DNA of 39,769 nt from Gammaproteobacteria bacterium (lineage in GTDB: Bacteria; Pseudomonadota; Gammaproteobacteria; Steroidobacterales; Steroidobacteraceae): the NCBI GenBank assembly GCA_030038755.1, contig JASHSK010000078.1:1-39769 (forward strand), written 5' to 3'. The number at the start of each line of letters is the position of its first letter. Positions within the stretch are counted from its first letter, which is position 1. Shown one piece after another: positions 1 through 8,226 of this stretch. Made by a program: the position numbers and the translations under genes. Below the pieces are notes generated by a model. That model saw only the letters and a list, made by a program, of their open reading frames with translations, was not told the origin of the DNA and did no database searches.

Positions 1-23
1 TCAGCGCGCCATCAGTCGTCTCC

Positions 24-33
24 AGGCTAGCCT
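24..33. other. 10-bp perfect palindrome upstream of ABC exporter
   Basis: AGGCTAGCCT reads the same on both strands and lies about 36 bases before the first ATG of the ABC transporter gene, in the otherwise featureless first 69 bases. It could be part of an operator or simply chance. No clear -35/-10 pair or Shine-Dalgarno is visible here. Confidence 0.2.
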
Positions 34-69
34 AGCCAATCCGGAGCAGACCCCCCTAGAGTAGACCGA

Positions 70-1890
70 ATGGCTGACATTGTAATGAACGAGCTGGATT
101 TCGCCGACCGTGCACGCGGACGATCGTTGCGGCCGCTGCGAGCTCTGCTGCCCTTCCTGGCCCCCTACAAGCTGATCCTGGTAGCCGCCCTGGCGGCGCT
201 GGTGATTTCGGCGGCGGCGCTGCTGATCCTGCCGATGCGGCTTGGGCAGCTGACCGATCATGGTATTGCAGCGCACACCGCGCATCTGGATAGCCGCTAC
301 TTCATCGGCTTCCTGGTGGTCGGGGTCATCTTCGGCGTATTTGCGACGCTGCGCTTCTTCCTGGTCACCTGGCTCGGGGAGCGGGTGGTCGCGGACCTGC
401 GCAAGGCGGTCTACCGGCGCGTGGTCGGCATGGACCCGACCTTCTACGAGGTCACGCGCACCGGGGAGGTGATGTCGAGGCTGACCACCGACACCACGCT
501 GGTGCAGGCGATCGCCGGGGTCAACCTGTCGATCGCGCTGCGCTCGGCGATCAATCTGATCGGCGCGCTGATCATGCTGTGGCTGACCAGCATCAAGCTC
601 ACCGGAGTGATCCTGATTCTCGTGCCGGTGGTCATCGGGCCGCTGATCGCGATCGCCCGCAAGGTGCGGCGGCTGTCACGCGTGGCGCAGGATCGGGTCG
701 CGGACACCTGCAGCCTGGTGGACGAGACGCTCAACGCGATCCAGACGGTGCAGGCCTTCACGCTCGAGGAGTTGCAGAGTCGTCGCTATGGCGACGCCGT
801 GGAGCGCAGCTTCGTCGCCGCGATCCTGCGCACCAAGGTGCGCGCGGCGCTGACCGGTTTCGGCACGATGCTGGTGTTTGGGGCAACCACGTTCGTCCTG
901 TGGCTGGTGGCGCGCGCGGTGACCTCCCATCAGATGACCGAGGGGCAGCTGTACCAGTTCCTCTGGTACGCGGTGATCGTCGGCTCCTCGGCGACCTCGC
1001 TGACCGAGATGTGGGGTGAGGTACAGCGCGCGGCGGGTGCCATGGAGCGCCTCGACGAGATGCTGCACGCGGAACCCGTCATCAAGGCCCCGGCGAATCC
1101 GGCCCGACTCCCGGCGCGCTCGCGTGGCCGCATCAGCTTCGAGCACGTGCACTTCCGCTACTCCTCGCGGCCGGAGCACTATGCGCTGCATGACTATTCG
1201 CTCGAGGTCCACAGCGGCGAGACGGTGGCGATCGTCGGCCCCTCGGGAGCCGGCAAGAGCACCAGCCTGCAGCTGCTGATGCGCTTCTACGATCCGGAGC
1301 GGGGACGCATCTGCGTGGACGGCTGTGACATCGCGACCCTCGATCCGCTGGAGCTGCGGCGGCAGATCGGCCTGGTCCCCCAGGAGACCATGCTGTTCGG
1401 CGCGAGCGCACGCGAAAACATCTCCTATGGCCGCCCGGGCGCTTCTGACGAGGAGATCGAGGCTGCCGCGCGCGCCGCGGCGGCCGATGAATTCCTGCGC
1501 GCGCTGCCGAACGGCTACGATACGTTCCTCGGCGAGCGCGGTGCGCGGCTGTCCGGGGGGCAGCGCCAGCGTATCGCCATCGCGCGCGCGATCCTGAAGG
1601 ACCCGCCGATCCTGCTGCTCGATGAGGCCACCAGCGCACTCGATGCGGAATCCGAGCGGCTGGTGCAGATGGCGCTGGCGCGGCTGATGCGCGGGCGCAC
1701 TACGCTGGTGATTGCTCATCGGCTGGCCACGGTGCTCAGGGCCGACCGCACCGTGGTGCTGGAGGCCGGCCGTGTGGTGGCCGTGGGCAATCACGCGGAG
1801 CTGCTGCGCGCGAGCCCGCTGTACGCGCGATTGGCAGCGCTGCAGTTCGGAACCGCGGAGGCACGGGCTCTGGAGGTCGCCGCGGGGTAG
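70..1890 (+). CDS. ABC transporter, fused permease/ATPase (exporter half-transporter)
   Basis: A 606-residue ABC exporter subunit with an N-terminal transmembrane domain (about residues 25-320, several hydrophobic spans) fused to a C-terminal nucleotide-binding domain. The ATPase motifs are intact: Walker A GPSGAGKST at residues 390-398, signature LSGGQ from 494, Walker B LLLLDEA with D518/E519, and the switch His at 550 in AHRLAT. It should act as a homodimer in the inner membrane, exporting a lipid or hydrophobic compound with ATP. MsbA-like and drug-exporter relatives share this architecture, and the sequence does not tell the substrate. A second ATG lies at 85 (MNELDF) and neither start has a good Shine-Dalgarno. 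The next gene on the strand is a small GNAT protein 68 bases away, with no obvious functional link. Confidence 0.92.
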   Translation: MADIVMNELDFADRARGRSLRPLRALLPFLAPYKLILVAALAALVISAAALLILPMRLGQLTDHGIAAHTAHLDSRYFIGFLVVGVIFGVFATLRFFLVTWLGERVVADLRKAVYRRVVGMDPTFYEVTRTGEVMSRLTTDTTLVQAIAGVNLSIALRSAINLIGALIMLWLTSIKLTGVILILVPVVIGPLIAIARKVRRLSRVAQDRVADTCSLVDETLNAIQTVQAFTLEELQSRRYGDAVERSFVAAILRTKVRAALTGFGTMLVFGATTFVLWLVARAVTSHQMTEGQLYQFLWYAVIVGSSATSLTEMWGEVQRAAGAMERLDEMLHAEPVIKAPANPARLPARSRGRISFEHVHFRYSSRPEHYALHDYSLEVHSGETVAIVGPSGAGKSTSLQLLMRFYDPERGRICVDGCDIATLDPLELRRQIGLVPQETMLFGASARENISYGRPGASDEEIEAAARAAAADEFLRALPNGYDTFLGERGARLSGGQRQRIAIARAILKDPPILLLDEATSALDAESERLVQMALARLMRGRTTLVIAHRLATVLRADRTVVLEAGRVVAVGNHAELLRASPLYARLAALQFGTAEARALEVAAG

Positions 1891-1958
1891 GGCGCGCTCG
1901 TGGCCGCCATGATGCCGCAGCGCTGACGCAGCGATGACGCAGCAATGATGACCTCGCG

Positions 1959-2270
1959 ATGCTGACGGGCGGCGACGCCCGGGTGATCGACAACGCGGCA
2001 CGCAGCCGCTTCGAGCTGGCGCTCGATGCCGGTGCCACGGCCTTCATCGATTACGCCTATCGGGAGCGGATGGGCGGCGGCGGGCGGGTCAGAGTGCTGA
2101 CACACGCGGAGGTGCCGGTGGAGCTGCGCGGGGCGGGCGTCGGTGCACGCCTGGCCGCCGGCGTGCTCGAGCTGCTGCGCGCGCGCGGTGAGAAGGTCGT
2201 GCCCGTGTGTCCCTATGTGGTGGACTTCATCCGCCGGCACCCGCAGTACGAGGACGTGGTGGCCCGGTGA
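1959..2270 (+). CDS. Small GNAT-fold N-acetyltransferase-like protein (YidJ/NATD1 type)
   Basis: A 103-residue protein of the short GCN5-related acetyltransferase family (the PF14542 type, usually 90-100 residues). The family hallmarks are visible: an EVP..LRGAGVGARL acetyl-CoA loop near residues 49-63, then KVVPVCPYV and IRRHPQY near the C-terminus. These small proteins keep only the acetyl-CoA binding half of a GNAT fold, and their physiological substrates are mostly unknown. The start is uncertain because no Shine-Dalgarno precedes it, and a direct repeat of TGACGCAGC (1924-1932 and 1935-1943) fills the gap after the ABC transporter gene. It probably sits in the cytoplasm. Confidence 0.8.
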   Translation: MLTGGDARVIDNAARSRFELALDAGATAFIDYAYRERMGGGGRVRVLTHAEVPVELRGAGVGARLAAGVLELLRARGEKVVPVCPYVVDFIRRHPQYEDVVAR

Positions 2271-2368
2271 TGTCGTGGGCCCCCCGCAAGGCAACGCAGC
2301 GGTAATCTGCCGCTGACATAGTGGCGCGTCTCGCCCCGACTCGGGCGGCAACTCGACGAGGGGTGATG

Positions 2369-3820
2369 ATGACGTTGCGCGTTTTACCGACACGCCTGCG
2401 CGGCGCGGCGCCCCGGCTGGCATGCATTGCAGGGCTGCTGCTGAGCCACGGGCCGGGGGCGGTCGCAGACTCGAGCGCCCCAGCGGACTCCCCGGCGAGC
2501 CCCACGGCGGACTCCCCGGCGAGTGCCCCGGCGGGCGCGGCCACCGGCACCGGCACGCAAGCCGTCACTGCGCAGCCCCCCGCGGCGGAGCGCTTTGCGA
2601 TCCACGCGCAGACGACCTTCGTGCAGCAGGGCACGGACGGTTTTGCTTCGCCCTACACCGGGCCCAACAGTCTGACGCCCCTGACCACGCGCGAGACGTT
2701 CGATATCAGCCTGTACCTCGGGGCGCGGCTGTGGCGCGGGGCCGAAGTCTGGGTCGAGCCGGAGATCGACCAGGGCTTCGGACTCGACAATACCCTGGGG
2801 GTGGCGGGCTTCCCGAGCGGCGAGGACTACAAGGTGGGATCGAACACGCCGTACTTTCGCATGCCGCGCTGGTTCGTGCGTCAGACGATCGACACCGGTG
2901 GCGAACGCGAGGCGGTGCCCGGGGTCGCCGATCAGCTGGCCGGATCGCAGAGCGCCGACCGCTGGGTGTTCTGGCTCGGCAAGTTCTCGGTCACCGACGT
3001 GTTCGATACCAACCAGTACGCCCACGATCCACGCGAGGATTTCTTCAACTGGGCGGCCGTCGATGCGGGCACGTTCGACTACGCGGCCGATGCCTGGGGA
3101 TACACCGTGGGTGCCGCGGCCGAGCGCTATATCGGCGCCTGGACGTTCCGCGCGGGCATCTTCGATCTGTCCGATGTCCCCAACAGCGAATCGCTCGAGT
3201 ATGGCTTCGACGAGTTTCAGGTCGACACCGAAATCGAGAGACGCTATCAGCTGTTCGGGCAGACGGGACGCGTGCTGCTGACCGGCTTCGACAGCCGCGG
3301 CCGCATGGGACTGCTGGATGAGGCCATCGAGCTGGCGCAGTCGACCGGCACGCCGGCGAATGCCGCGAAGGTGCGTCAATACCGCGGTCGTATCGGGGTG
3401 AGCCTGGATCTGGAGCAGCCGATCACCTCCGATCTGGGTGTATTCGCGCGCGCCGGCAAGGCCGCCGGCAACGTCGAAGCCTACGAATTCACCGATATCG
3501 ACCGCACCGTCGAGCTGGGCACCTCGCTCAAGGGTAGCCCGTGGCGCCGGCCCGATGACACCGTCGGCTTCGCCGCCATCGATGACGGCATCTCGGCCGA
3601 GCGCGAGGAGTACTTCAATCTCGGTGGCCGCGGCATCCTCTGCGGCGACGGCAAGCTGCCGCATCCGGGCGCGGAGCAGATCCTGGAAAGCTACTACAGC
3701 TTCGCGCCGCTCTCGTGGGCGCAGATCAGCCTCGACTATCAGTGGATCGATAATCCCTGCTACAACACGGATCGCGGTCCCGTATCGGTCGCGGCCGTGC
3801 GGCTGCACGCGCAGTTCTGA
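2369..3820 (+). CDS. OprB-like carbohydrate porin
   Basis: About 483 residues with a signal peptide (basic start, then ACIAGLLLS and a cut near AVADSS), a Pro/Ala/Ser-rich linker, and a long beta-barrel region of alternating aromatic and polar strands ending in a C-terminal Phe (LHAQF), the usual outer-membrane barrel signature. The pattern fits OprB-type porins, which allow diffusion of sugars and other small solutes across the outer membrane. In-frame starts exist at GTG 2321 and ATG 2366. ATG 2369 is preferred because GAGGGG lies about five bases upstream and the signal peptide begins there. A 6-bp hairpin (2297-2302 with 2310-2315) lies in the leader. It converges on the VCBS lipoprotein gene with only 15 bases between the stops. 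Confidence 0.78.
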   Translation: MTLRVLPTRLRGAAPRLACIAGLLLSHGPGAVADSSAPADSPASPTADSPASAPAGAATGTGTQAVTAQPPAAERFAIHAQTTFVQQGTDGFASPYTGPNSLTPLTTRETFDISLYLGARLWRGAEVWVEPEIDQGFGLDNTLGVAGFPSGEDYKVGSNTPYFRMPRWFVRQTIDTGGEREAVPGVADQLAGSQSADRWVFWLGKFSVTDVFDTNQYAHDPREDFFNWAAVDAGTFDYAADAWGYTVGAAAERYIGAWTFRAGIFDLSDVPNSESLEYGFDEFQVDTEIERRYQLFGQTGRVLLTGFDSRGRMGLLDEAIELAQSTGTPANAAKVRQYRGRIGVSLDLEQPITSDLGVFARAGKAAGNVEAYEFTDIDRTVELGTSLKGSPWRRPDDTVGFAAIDDGISAEREEYFNLGGRGILCGDGKLPHPGAEQILESYYSFAPLSWAQISLDYQWIDNPCYNTDRGPVSVAAVRLHAQF

Positions 3821-3835
3821 AGACTGCGGCGCGTC

Positions 3836-5107
3836 CTATGGCAGCGCCTGCAGGGCACCGAACGTTCCGGGCGAGCTCGCGTTCTGCAGCAGCACACCGG
3901 GCGCATTCGGAATGATGCCGTTCGCGGCCGATTGCGCCGGGCCGGTCGGCACGATGATGTCCACGAGGCCGTCGCCGTTGACGTCGGCGACCGCGATCTC
4001 GTTGGCATTGGGCGCCGAATAGCTGGTCGCCGCCTCAAACGTCCCGGGACTGGCGGCATTCTGCAGCAGGACGGTCACGCCGCTTTCGCTGCCGATCACG
4101 ATATCGGGATAGCCGTCGCCGTTGACGTCGGTCACGACGATGGACTCGGCCTCGCACGCCCCCGGAGTCGCGTAGCTCACCGGCGCGGCGAATTGTCCCG
4201 GTGAGGCCGAATTCTGCAGCAGCACCGACACGGTCGGCGCCGTACAGCCGCTCGGACCGGGATCGGTGATCACCAGGTCGTTGTAGCCATCACCGTTGAC
4301 GTCGGCGATCGCGACCAGATTGGCGCCATAGAGCTGATTGTTGGGCGTCTGCGTGAAGACGGAGACCGGCGCGGCGTAGGTCGTGTCGGCGGCGGCGCCC
4401 GTGTGGAACAGCACCTTCACACCGACGTTGTCCGTCAGGGCGATATCCGGGATGCCGTCGCCGTTGAGATCTCCGAGAGCTACCCAATTGGCGCCGCCGG
4501 AATACAGACCGACGGGGCTGGCGAATACCCCGGGGGAGGTCTGCAGAAACAGCGAGACCTGGAAGTCCGCCGATACGAGGTCGGGCATGCCGTCACCGTT
4601 CATGTCGGCGATCGCGACCTGCGAGGCTCCGGGAGAGTTCAGCAGTATGGGAGTCTGAAACGTTCCCGGGTTCGAGGCGTCGTTGAGGAACACCGCCAGC
4701 TGCGCATCATCGTAGCTGGCCGATACCACATCCGGCAGGTTATCGCCGTTCAGATCGGCGCTGGCCAGATAGAGCGGGTCATTGCCGTCGGCGGTCGTCA
4801 GCGGCGAGGCGAAGCTGCCCGCACCGGTGGACAGGTAGCTCTCGAGATTGCCGGCGTTGCCGTAGGAGTGATAGAGCACCGTGCTGGTGGCGATCACGGA
4901 GGTCTGTCCGTTGCCGTTGAAGTTGCCGGCGACCAGTCCCAGGGATACCGTCGTCGCCGCGGAGGGTGGAGGCGCGCTGGTGCATCCGCCGCCGCAGCCG
5001 CAATTCCAGCAATCATTGCCGCCGCAGCTCGCGAGCAGCGGGAAGGCGGCCAGCAGGGGCCAACTGCGCAGCCAGGTTCGCTGGCGCTCGCTCGAATAGT
5101 TCGACAT
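3836..5107 (-). CDS. VCBS/FG-GAP repeat lipoprotein with Cys-rich N-terminus
   Basis: A 423-residue surface or periplasmic protein. The N-terminus has a hydrophobic stretch ending in a lipobox (LLASC), so it is probably a lipoprotein. Just after the lipidated Cys comes a short cluster of five further cysteines among glycines (residues about 32-42). The rest is a chain of six clear repeats bearing the Ca-binding signature DxNGDGxxD (variants DLNGDN, DMNGDG, DLNGDG, DVNGDG three times) and a degenerate first copy, typical of VCBS/FG-GAP beta-propellers. At DNA level the repeats reuse near-identical 20-mers, for example 3968-3987 and 4112-4131. Start ATG 5107 has GGGAGG five bases upstream. The function is unknown. 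Such propellers bind ligands or partners outside the cell. Confidence 0.85.
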   Translation of the reverse strand: MSNYSSERQRTWLRSWPLLAAFPLLASCGGNDCWNCGCGGGCTSAPPPSAATTVSLGLVAGNFNGNGQTSVIATSTVLYHSYGNAGNLESYLSTGAGSFASPLTTADGNDPLYLASADLNGDNLPDVVSASYDDAQLAVFLNDASNPGTFQTPILLNSPGASQVAIADMNGDGMPDLVSADFQVSLFLQTSPGVFASPVGLYSGGANWVALGDLNGDGIPDIALTDNVGVKVLFHTGAAADTTYAAPVSVFTQTPNNQLYGANLVAIADVNGDGYNDLVITDPGPSGCTAPTVSVLLQNSASPGQFAAPVSYATPGACEAESIVVTDVNGDGYPDIVIGSESGVTVLLQNAASPGTFEAATSYSAPNANEIAVADVNGDGLVDIIVPTGPAQSAANGIIPNAPGVLLQNASSPGTFGALQALP

Positions 5108-5283
5108 ACAGCCTCCCTACATCGATCTGATGCGCACGGGGCCCGCCGATGGCGGCTTGCGCCGGCGCGGGCAACTCCCGGGCCTGCTGGACAAACGCGC
5201 GAGCGGCAACGGGGCTGACAGCGCCCGGACCTGGCGCGGCGCGGTTCGCAGCGATTCAAGGCCTTACAGCGCTCGGGCGGCCC

Positions 5284-5520
5284 TCATGGCGGGCCGGCGG
5301 GTGCAGCCGCGGCAGGCTCCAGGACCGCCACCGGCAGGATGCGCGCGCGCATCCGCGCCGCGCTTGCTGTCGTGCGTGGACTGCCGGGCCGGGCTTTGAG
5401 ATAGGGAGAAAGATACGCGTGGCTGACGCCCAGCCGATGCAGGTAGGGAACGAGCTGCGCGGCATGGTCGAACCCGAACTGATTGCTCAGCTGCAGGCGG
5501 TAGGTGGCGCGGGGGATCAT
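5284..5520 (-). pseudogene. treY: treY remnant (maltooligosyltrehalose synthase, internally deleted)
   Basis: The first ~47 residues match the beginning of maltooligosyltrehalose synthase: MIPRATYRLQL, then a stretch like VPYLHRLGVSHAYLSPYL, then KARPGS. In intact TreY (about 700-1000 residues) this continues THGYD. Here the match stops after PGS at about position 5380, although THD can still be read in the +1-shifted frame. The short open frame ends with LPVAVLEPA, which resembles TreY C-terminal ends, so the stub may be an N-terminus joined to a C-terminus by a large internal deletion. It starts six bases after the treZ stop, exactly where treY would sit in an operon. The 78-codon product lacks the catalytic barrel and cannot be active. 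Bases 5108-5283, between this stub and the lipoprotein gene, hold nothing else I recognise. Confidence 0.7.
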
Positions 5521-5526
5521 GGCGTC

Positions 5527-7329
5527 TCAGCCGCGCAGGCAGCAGCGCACGCTCCAGGGCCCGAGGCTGCCCGTGGCGCTCGCAGATCCCTGCTGCCACA
5601 GCAGCCGCCCGGGCACATCGATGAAGCCGGCCGTGACTTGCCCGCGCAGGTTCACCGCCAGCGTCAGCTCGGTACCGCCGTCGGTGCGCCAGCGGGCGCT
5701 GGCCGCACCGCGGCCGAGAGCGTGGTATTCGCCCGCGTGCGTGAGGCGCGCCAGCAGCGGCACGATGTGGCGGGCACGCACCGCGAGCAGCGCCTGATAC
5801 CAGCGCAGCGTCGCGGCGTGGTGCGGCTCGGCGAGGTGTTCCCAGTCGAGCTTGCTCGCCAGGAAGGTGCTCTCGGCCTGCGGATCGGGGATGCGCTCGC
5901 GCGCCGCGGCGTCACGGAAAGCCGCGAAGCGCGCGAACTGCGCCCGCCGGCCACGGCGCACGTTCTCGGCCAGCTCGGCGCCGAAATCGCAGAAGAACTG
6001 GAACGCTCGCGTGCTCTGCCACTCCTCACCCATGAACAGCATGGGTATCTGAGGGGCGAGCAGGTATACGGCCGTCACGGCGCGCAGCGCTGCGGGGGCG
6101 ATCAGCGCGCCGAGCCGCTCGCCGAAGGCGCGGTTGCCGGTCTGGTCATGGTTCTGGATAAAGGACACGAAGGCCGTGGGCGGCAGATGTGAGCACGCTT
6201 CCCCGCGCGCGGGCCAGTCCGCGCCCATCGGCTCGCCCTGGAAGACGAATCCGTGCGACAGCGCGCGTCCGAGCTGCGTACCGTCGTCCGAGCCGTAGCA
6301 GGCGTAGTAGCCCTCGCTCTCGCCGCTCGCCGCCACGTGCAGCACGTGATGCACGTCGTCGTTCCATTGCGCGTCGTACAGCAGCGCGCGTCCGGTGGCG
6401 TCACGCGCCAGCCAGCGCGCTTCGTTGCGCTCGTTCTCGAGCACCAGGTGTACGGCGCGCGGCAGTGCGTGCGAGCGCACGCGGCGCGCGAGCTCTTCGA
6501 GGAACGCCGGACGGCTGTCGTCGATGATCGCGTGCACGGCATCGAGCCGCAGGCCGTCGAAGTGATACTCCTGCAGCCAGTAGAGGGCATTGTGGATGAA
6601 GAACTCGCGCACGCCGCGGCTGCCGGCGGCGTCATAGTTGATCGCCGCGCCCCAGGGGGTGTGGTGCTGCGCGTTGAAGAACTGCGGCGCGTACAGCGAC
6701 AGATAGTTGCCGTCGGGACCGAAGTGGTTGTAGACCACGTCCAGCAGCACCATCAGCCCGTGCGCGTGCGCTGCGTCGATGAGCGCCTTGAGATCCTCGG
6801 GGCGTCCGTAGCTGCAATCCGGCGCAAATGGCAGCGCACCGTCGTAGCCCCAGTTGCGCCGGCCCGGAAAATCCGCCAGCGGCATCAGCTCGAGACCCGT
6901 CACCCCGAGGGCGACCAGATGTGCCAGCCGCTCGATGGCGGCGCGGAAGGTGCCGGCGGGCGTGAACGTGCCGACGTGCAGCTCGTAGAGGATGGCTTCG
7001 TGCCAGGGGCGGCCGCGCCAGTCCTGGTCGCGCCAGTGGTAGGCGCGAGGGTCGATGACCTCGCTGGGACCGTGCACGTCATCGGGTTGGAAGCGCGAGG
7101 CCGGATCGGGCACGAGCGTGCCGTCGGGTAACGCGTAGCGATAGCGACTGCCGGCGCCGGCCTGCGCGATGGTCAGGACATGCCAGCCGTCCGGCTCGGG
7201 CCGAAGAGCCAGCCGCCGATCCGTCCCGTCCAGCAGGAGATCGATGCGCTGGCAGCGCGGCGCCCACAGCCGGAAGCGCACGCCATCCGCCTCGCTGTCC
7301 GCGCGGACGAGCTGCGCTCCAAAGGGCAT
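5527..7329 (-). CDS. treZ: Malto-oligosyltrehalose trehalohydrolase
   Basis: A 600-residue GH13 enzyme that hydrolyses maltooligosyl-trehalose to free trehalose, the second step of the TreY-TreZ route from glycogen-type glucans in the cytoplasm. It has the N-terminal beta-sandwich (FRLWAP), the linker RPWHEAILYELHVGTF, a (beta/alpha)8 barrel with DVVYNHFGPDG, the nucleophile Asp263 in GLRLDAVHAI, the acid/base Glu298 in LVLENE and Asp395 in NHDQTGNRA, then a C-terminal beta domain. Length is normal for TreZ. The longest frame begins at TTG 7350, but ATG 7329 gives the usual MPFGAQL start. No strong Shine-Dalgarno is seen. Its partner treY downstream is reduced to a stub, so trehalose output would need a synthase encoded elsewhere. 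Confidence 0.93.
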   Translation of the reverse strand: MPFGAQLVRADSEADGVRFRLWAPRCQRIDLLLDGTDRRLALRPEPDGWHVLTIAQAGAGSRYRYALPDGTLVPDPASRFQPDDVHGPSEVIDPRAYHWRDQDWRGRPWHEAILYELHVGTFTPAGTFRAAIERLAHLVALGVTGLELMPLADFPGRRNWGYDGALPFAPDCSYGRPEDLKALIDAAHAHGLMVLLDVVYNHFGPDGNYLSLYAPQFFNAQHHTPWGAAINYDAAGSRGVREFFIHNALYWLQEYHFDGLRLDAVHAIIDDSRPAFLEELARRVRSHALPRAVHLVLENERNEARWLARDATGRALLYDAQWNDDVHHVLHVAASGESEGYYACYGSDDGTQLGRALSHGFVFQGEPMGADWPARGEACSHLPPTAFVSFIQNHDQTGNRAFGERLGALIAPAALRAVTAVYLLAPQIPMLFMGEEWQSTRAFQFFCDFGAELAENVRRGRRAQFARFAAFRDAAARERIPDPQAESTFLASKLDWEHLAEPHHAATLRWYQALLAVRARHIVPLLARLTHAGEYHALGRGAASARWRTDGGTELTLAVNLRGQVTAGFIDVPGRLLWQQGSASATGSLGPWSVRCCLRG

Positions 7330-7382
7330 ATCGTGCGCGCTACGGTCCAAGGGCGCGCATCGGGTCGCGGCGGCGACTGCGG

Positions 7383-7595
7383 TCAGCTGGGCGATTGCGC
7401 CGGCTGGGTCGGAGCGCCCTGTGGAGAGCCGCTGTCCTGCAGCGATTGCAGCGCCGGCGGAAATTTTTTCAGCTGCTCGCGGATCGCGAGCAGCTCGCGC
7501 TCGACCGTGATGCGGATGCCGCCGGGCTGGCGCATGGCGCGCTGGATTTCACCTTGGCGCTGCAGCAGCCGCTGCAGATCGGGTTGAGCGTCCAT
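7383..7595 (-). CDS. Hypothetical small helical protein upstream of treZ
   Basis: A 70-residue protein starting at ATG 7595 with GGAGG five bases upstream, which makes it more believable than the longer frame from 7640. It is rich in Gln, Leu, Arg and Glu, with a likely amphipathic helix (QRLLQRQGEIQRAM, then VERELLAIREQLKK) and a disordered Ser/Pro/Gln tail. No signal peptide or known domain is recognised. It lies between another small Gln-rich protein and treZ on the same strand, so the three may be co-transcribed. Function unknown. Confidence 0.6.
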   Translation of the reverse strand: MDAQPDLQRLLQRQGEIQRAMRQPGGIRITVERELLAIREQLKKFPPALQSLQDSGSPQGAPTQPAQSPS

Positions 7596-7686
7596 CAGCA
7601 CCTCCGCTGGCCGCGCCGCCCGCCCGGCGAGCGCCCGCACTTACGGTCCGTCCAGACGATGCCTGCAAGATTCGGACCGCCGCTCC

Positions 7687-8091
7687 TCAAAGCGCGCGGA
7701 AGATGTCGTTGACCAGATCCTGGCCGATGCCCCAGCCCGCGCCCAGGCCCATGCCGCCGAGCATGGTGTTGAAGAATCCCCCACCGCCGCCAAAGGCCGG
7801 CGCGCTGAGCCACCCGCGCGGCTGTACGGCGGGTTGGGGATGAGTCTGCAGCTGCGCTTCCAGAGTCTGAATGTACTGCGCCATTTGCTGCAGCATCATC
7901 TGGGTGGACTGGCCGAAGGAGGCGATGCCCATGCCGAGCTCGCGCAGGTCCATGTTCAGCTCGCGGCCGCTGGCGTCGTCCTTGGCGTTGGCCTGAATCT
8001 TGGTGGCGAGCCCCTGCAGGCTCTGGGCGATGCCCTGCAGCTGCTGCTGCAACTGCAGTGTCTGCTGCTGCGCTAACTGATAGTCCATCAT
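7687..8091 (-). CDS. Hypothetical coiled-coil protein with Gly-rich tail
   Basis: A 134-residue protein. Residues 1-35 are a Gln/Leu-rich heptad-like helix (LAQQQTLQLQQQLQGIAQSL). The middle contains a second helix (MMLQQMAQYIQTLEAQL). The last 35 residues are glycine and hydrophobic rich (GGGGGFFNTMLGGMGLGAG), which suggests membrane interaction or self-assembly. There are two adjacent ATGs (8091 and 8088). AGGAG upstream is better spaced for the second. I do not recognise a family. It is followed on the same strand by the 70-residue helical protein and treZ. Confidence 0.6.
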   Translation of the reverse strand: MMDYQLAQQQTLQLQQQLQGIAQSLQGLATKIQANAKDDASGRELNMDLRELGMGIASFGQSTQMMLQQMAQYIQTLEAQLQTHPQPAVQPRGWLSAPAFGGGGGFFNTMLGGMGLGAGWGIGQDLVNDIFRAL

Positions 8092-8152
8092 GTTCTCCTA
8101 ACTGACCGCCATGTCGGACATTTTAGACCTTCGTGCTGCGGCTTGCGCCTCG

Positions 8153-8189
8153 CCGCGGCAGGGGCCGCGGCAGGGGCCGCGGCCAGGGG
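8153..8189. repeat. 12-bp GC-only tandem repeat (about 3 copies)
   Basis: CCGCGGCAGGGG occurs twice perfectly (8153-8164, 8165-8176) and once with one extra C (8177-8189). It lies in the divergent gap between the Gly-rich small protein gene and the aspartyl-protease lipoprotein gene, before the chosen start of the latter. It could be slippage-prone and alter promoter spacing. Confidence 0.6.
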
Positions 8190-8226
8190 ATCCGCCGCGC
8201 AGCCAGGGGCAGTAGAATTCGCGGCA

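Noticed and set aside
676-2001. 441-codon minus-strand frame opposite the ABC transporter, and similar ones at 2384-3808, 25898-27388 and 8251-9201
   Set aside because: All are opposite well-supported genes and show no domain or signal peptide.
8213-8218. TAGAAT just before the protease-lipoprotein ATG as a -10 element giving a leaderless mRNA
   Set aside because: Position would fit, but no -35 or extended -10 is present, and the hexamer alone is too weak.
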